A DNA stretch of 6,815 bases from JBBCJM01 sp037190175 (GTDB lineage: Bacteria; Pseudomonadota; Alphaproteobacteria; Rhodobacterales; Rhodobacteraceae). The stretch's first letter is position 1. Each line of letters begins with the position of its first letter. Shown here in pieces: positions 5,822 through 6,815 of the stretch. The position numbers and the translations under genes were made by a program. The notes under the pieces were generated by a model. The model had not been told where the DNA came from and did not search any database. It saw nothing but the letters and a program-made list of their open reading frames with translations. The stretch spans positions 1-6,815 of the forward strand of contig JBBCJM010000235.1 in assembly GCA_037190175.1 (NCBI GenBank), written 5' to 3'.

Positions 5822-6564
5822 TGCGGTTTTCCGCCAATATCGGCTTTCTCTGGCCCGACCTGCCGTTCCTCGACCGCATCCGCCGCGCCGCCGCCACGGG
5901 CTTCGCCGCGGTGGAATTCCACGACGAGGCGCAACGCAGCGACCCGGCGGAATTGCAGGCGGTGCTGAGGGAAACCGGCTTGCCGGTCTGCGGGTTGAAC
6001 GTGCGGATGGGCCCCACTGCCGGCTGCGCCGCGATCCCGGGGCAGGAGGACGCCGCCCGCCGGGATATAGAGGATGCCATCCGCATGGCCGAGTTCTGCG
6101 ACGCGGCGGCCGTGCATGTGCTGTCGGGCAACACCGATGCGGCCGGGGCAGGGGAGACGCTGAAGGCTAACCTGCGCCATGCGCTGGCGGCGACGGAGCG
6201 GATCATCCTGATCGAGCCGATCTGCCGCGCCGCCAACCCGGCCTACTTCCTGCACGACCTCGACCAGGCGCTGGCGATCCTGGCCGAGGTGGACCATCCC
6301 CGGCTGAAGATCATGTTCGACTGCTATCATGTCGAGACCCAGCACGGCGACTGCCTGGCCCGGTTCCGGGCGGCCAGGCAATACGTCGGCCATGTGCAGA
6401 TCGCCGGGGTCCCCGACCGGCAGGAGCCCGACCGCGGCACGCTCGACCATGCCGCGCTGCTGCCGGCGCTGCGGGCGGCGGGCTACGCCGGGTCCTTCGG
6501 CTGCGAATATCGCCCCCGCGCCGGGACCGAGGCGGGGCTGGGCTGGATGCGGGCCTTCCGCTAG
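5821..6564 (+). CDS. otnI: 2-oxo-tetronate isomerase (hydroxypyruvate isomerase-like TIM barrel)
   Basis: A 247-residue sugar-isomerase TIM barrel. Metal and catalytic residues of the hydroxypyruvate isomerase group are in place: Glu132 (IEPI), Asp167 (MFDCYH), Gln193 (HVQIAG) and Glu229 (CEYRP). The HVQIAGVPDRQEPD segment and the GTEAGLGW tail are typical of OtnI/Hyi. OtnI interconverts 2-oxo- and 3-oxo-tetronate, so a 2-oxo acid made by an LtnD-type dehydrogenase can enter the OtnK/OtnC steps. The loop between residues 62 and 74 (about MGPTAGCAAIPG) is shorter than the usual GD-x-x-x-G-[ED]-x-G-L-x-x-x-PGR loop. Substrate handling may therefore be shifted. GGAG at 5809-5812 serves the ATG at 5821, which overlaps the otnC stop. 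The gene ends in a CTAG shared with the convergent gene. Plain hydroxypyruvate isomerase is the alternative call. Confidence 0.86.
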   Translation: MRFSANIGFLWPDLPFLDRIRRAAATGFAAVEFHDEAQRSDPAELQAVLRETGLPVCGLNVRMGPTAGCAAIPGQEDAARRDIEDAIRMAEFCDAAAVHVLSGNTDAAGAGETLKANLRHALAATERIILIEPICRAANPAYFLHDLDQALAILAEVDHPRLKIMFDCYHVETQHGDCLARFRAARQYVGHVQIAGVPDRQEPDRGTLDHAALLPALRAAGYAGSFGCEYRPRAGTEAGLGWMRAFR

Positions 6565-6815
6565 CCGCGCCGCCCGCGCCGTCCCTCGCGCGGGGCCTTC
6601 GCGGCGGTCAGTGCCTCGGCCGCGGCGGCGGGGAAATCCTTGCCCTCGGCCACGGCCGCCAGGATGCGCGAGAACCGGATCCACTCCCCGCCATTCGGGT
6701 CGTGGTTCATGAGGAAGTTGGCGGCGCGGATCGCCTCCATCTCCTGCGCCCGCACCGGGTTCATGATCGCCGAGGTCATGCCCGCCCCGATCGCCATCGG
6801 CAGGAAGGCGGCGTT
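6561..6815 (-). CDS. Methyltetrahydrofolate:corrinoid methyltransferase-like protein, C-terminal part only
   Basis: The frame stays open to the window edge and gives the last 84 residues. They begin NAAFLPMAIGAGMTSAIMNP, then HDPNGGEW and a basic end (APREGRRGRRG). The start resembles the final beta-strand region of pterin-binding methyltransferases, where N-x-x-F-x-x-x-A-x-x-x-G-[ML]-x-x-A-I-x-NP is typical; full proteins run to about 350 residues. Such enzymes move a methyl group between a corrinoid protein and tetrahydrofolate, for example in demethylation of glycine betaine or other methylated compounds. The gene converges on otnI and is not part of that operon. Its stop lies inside the CTAG at 6561-6564. 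The identification uses only the C-terminus, so the partner and substrate are unknown. Confidence 0.72.
   Translation of the reverse strand, partial: NAAFLPMAIGAGMTSAIMNPVRAQEMEAIRAANFLMNHDPNGGEWIRFSRILAAVAEGKDFPAAAAEALTAAKAPREGRRGRRG

Overview
The window is a dense, very GC-rich stretch of bacterial chromosome. It holds seven plus-strand genes, the first cut by the left edge, and the tail of one minus-strand gene cut by the right edge. High GC, the gene families and the tight stop/start overlaps suggest an alphaproteobacterium, plausibly Rhodobacteraceae. That placement is an inference; the window holds no ribosomal RNA or other phylogenetic marker. I see no tRNA, insertion sequence, CRISPR array or phage gene.

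Layout. Positions 1-705 are the C-terminal part of a beta-hydroxyacid (3-hydroxyisobutyrate/L-threonate-type) dehydrogenase. It overlaps by 4 bp an aldo/keto reductase (702-1664). A 300-bp non-coding stretch follows (1665-1964) with hairpins, a possible promoter and small repeats. Then come an LVIVD-type beta-propeller protein (1965-3212), a five-helix cytochrome b561-like membrane protein (3212-3916), otnK (3945-5180), otnC (5177-5821) and otnI (5821-6564). These five are coupled by 1-4 bp overlaps, or a 28-bp gap before otnK, and probably form one operon. The minus-strand gene ending at 6561 is the C-terminus of a methyltetrahydrofolate:corrinoid methyltransferase-like protein. Its stop codon and that of otnI interlock in a single CTAG.

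How it may work together. OtnI, OtnK and OtnC are the known trio that takes a 2-oxo-tetronate to the 3-oxo isomer, phosphorylates it at C4 and decarboxylates it to dihydroxyacetone phosphate. The partial dehydrogenase at the left is the kind of enzyme that would make the 2-oxo acid from a four-carbon sugar acid. The aldo/keto reductase could handle the matching aldehyde, lactone or keto sugar.

The unusual part is the propeller/b561 pair placed directly ahead of otnK. The propeller has no signal peptide and carries a histidine at a comparable place in most of its repeats. The membrane protein has four histidines placed as expected for two haems. I infer a possible membrane-linked oxidation step (cytosolic metallo-propeller passing electrons to a di-haem b561) feeding the tetronate pathway. 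This is a hypothesis from gene order and motifs only.
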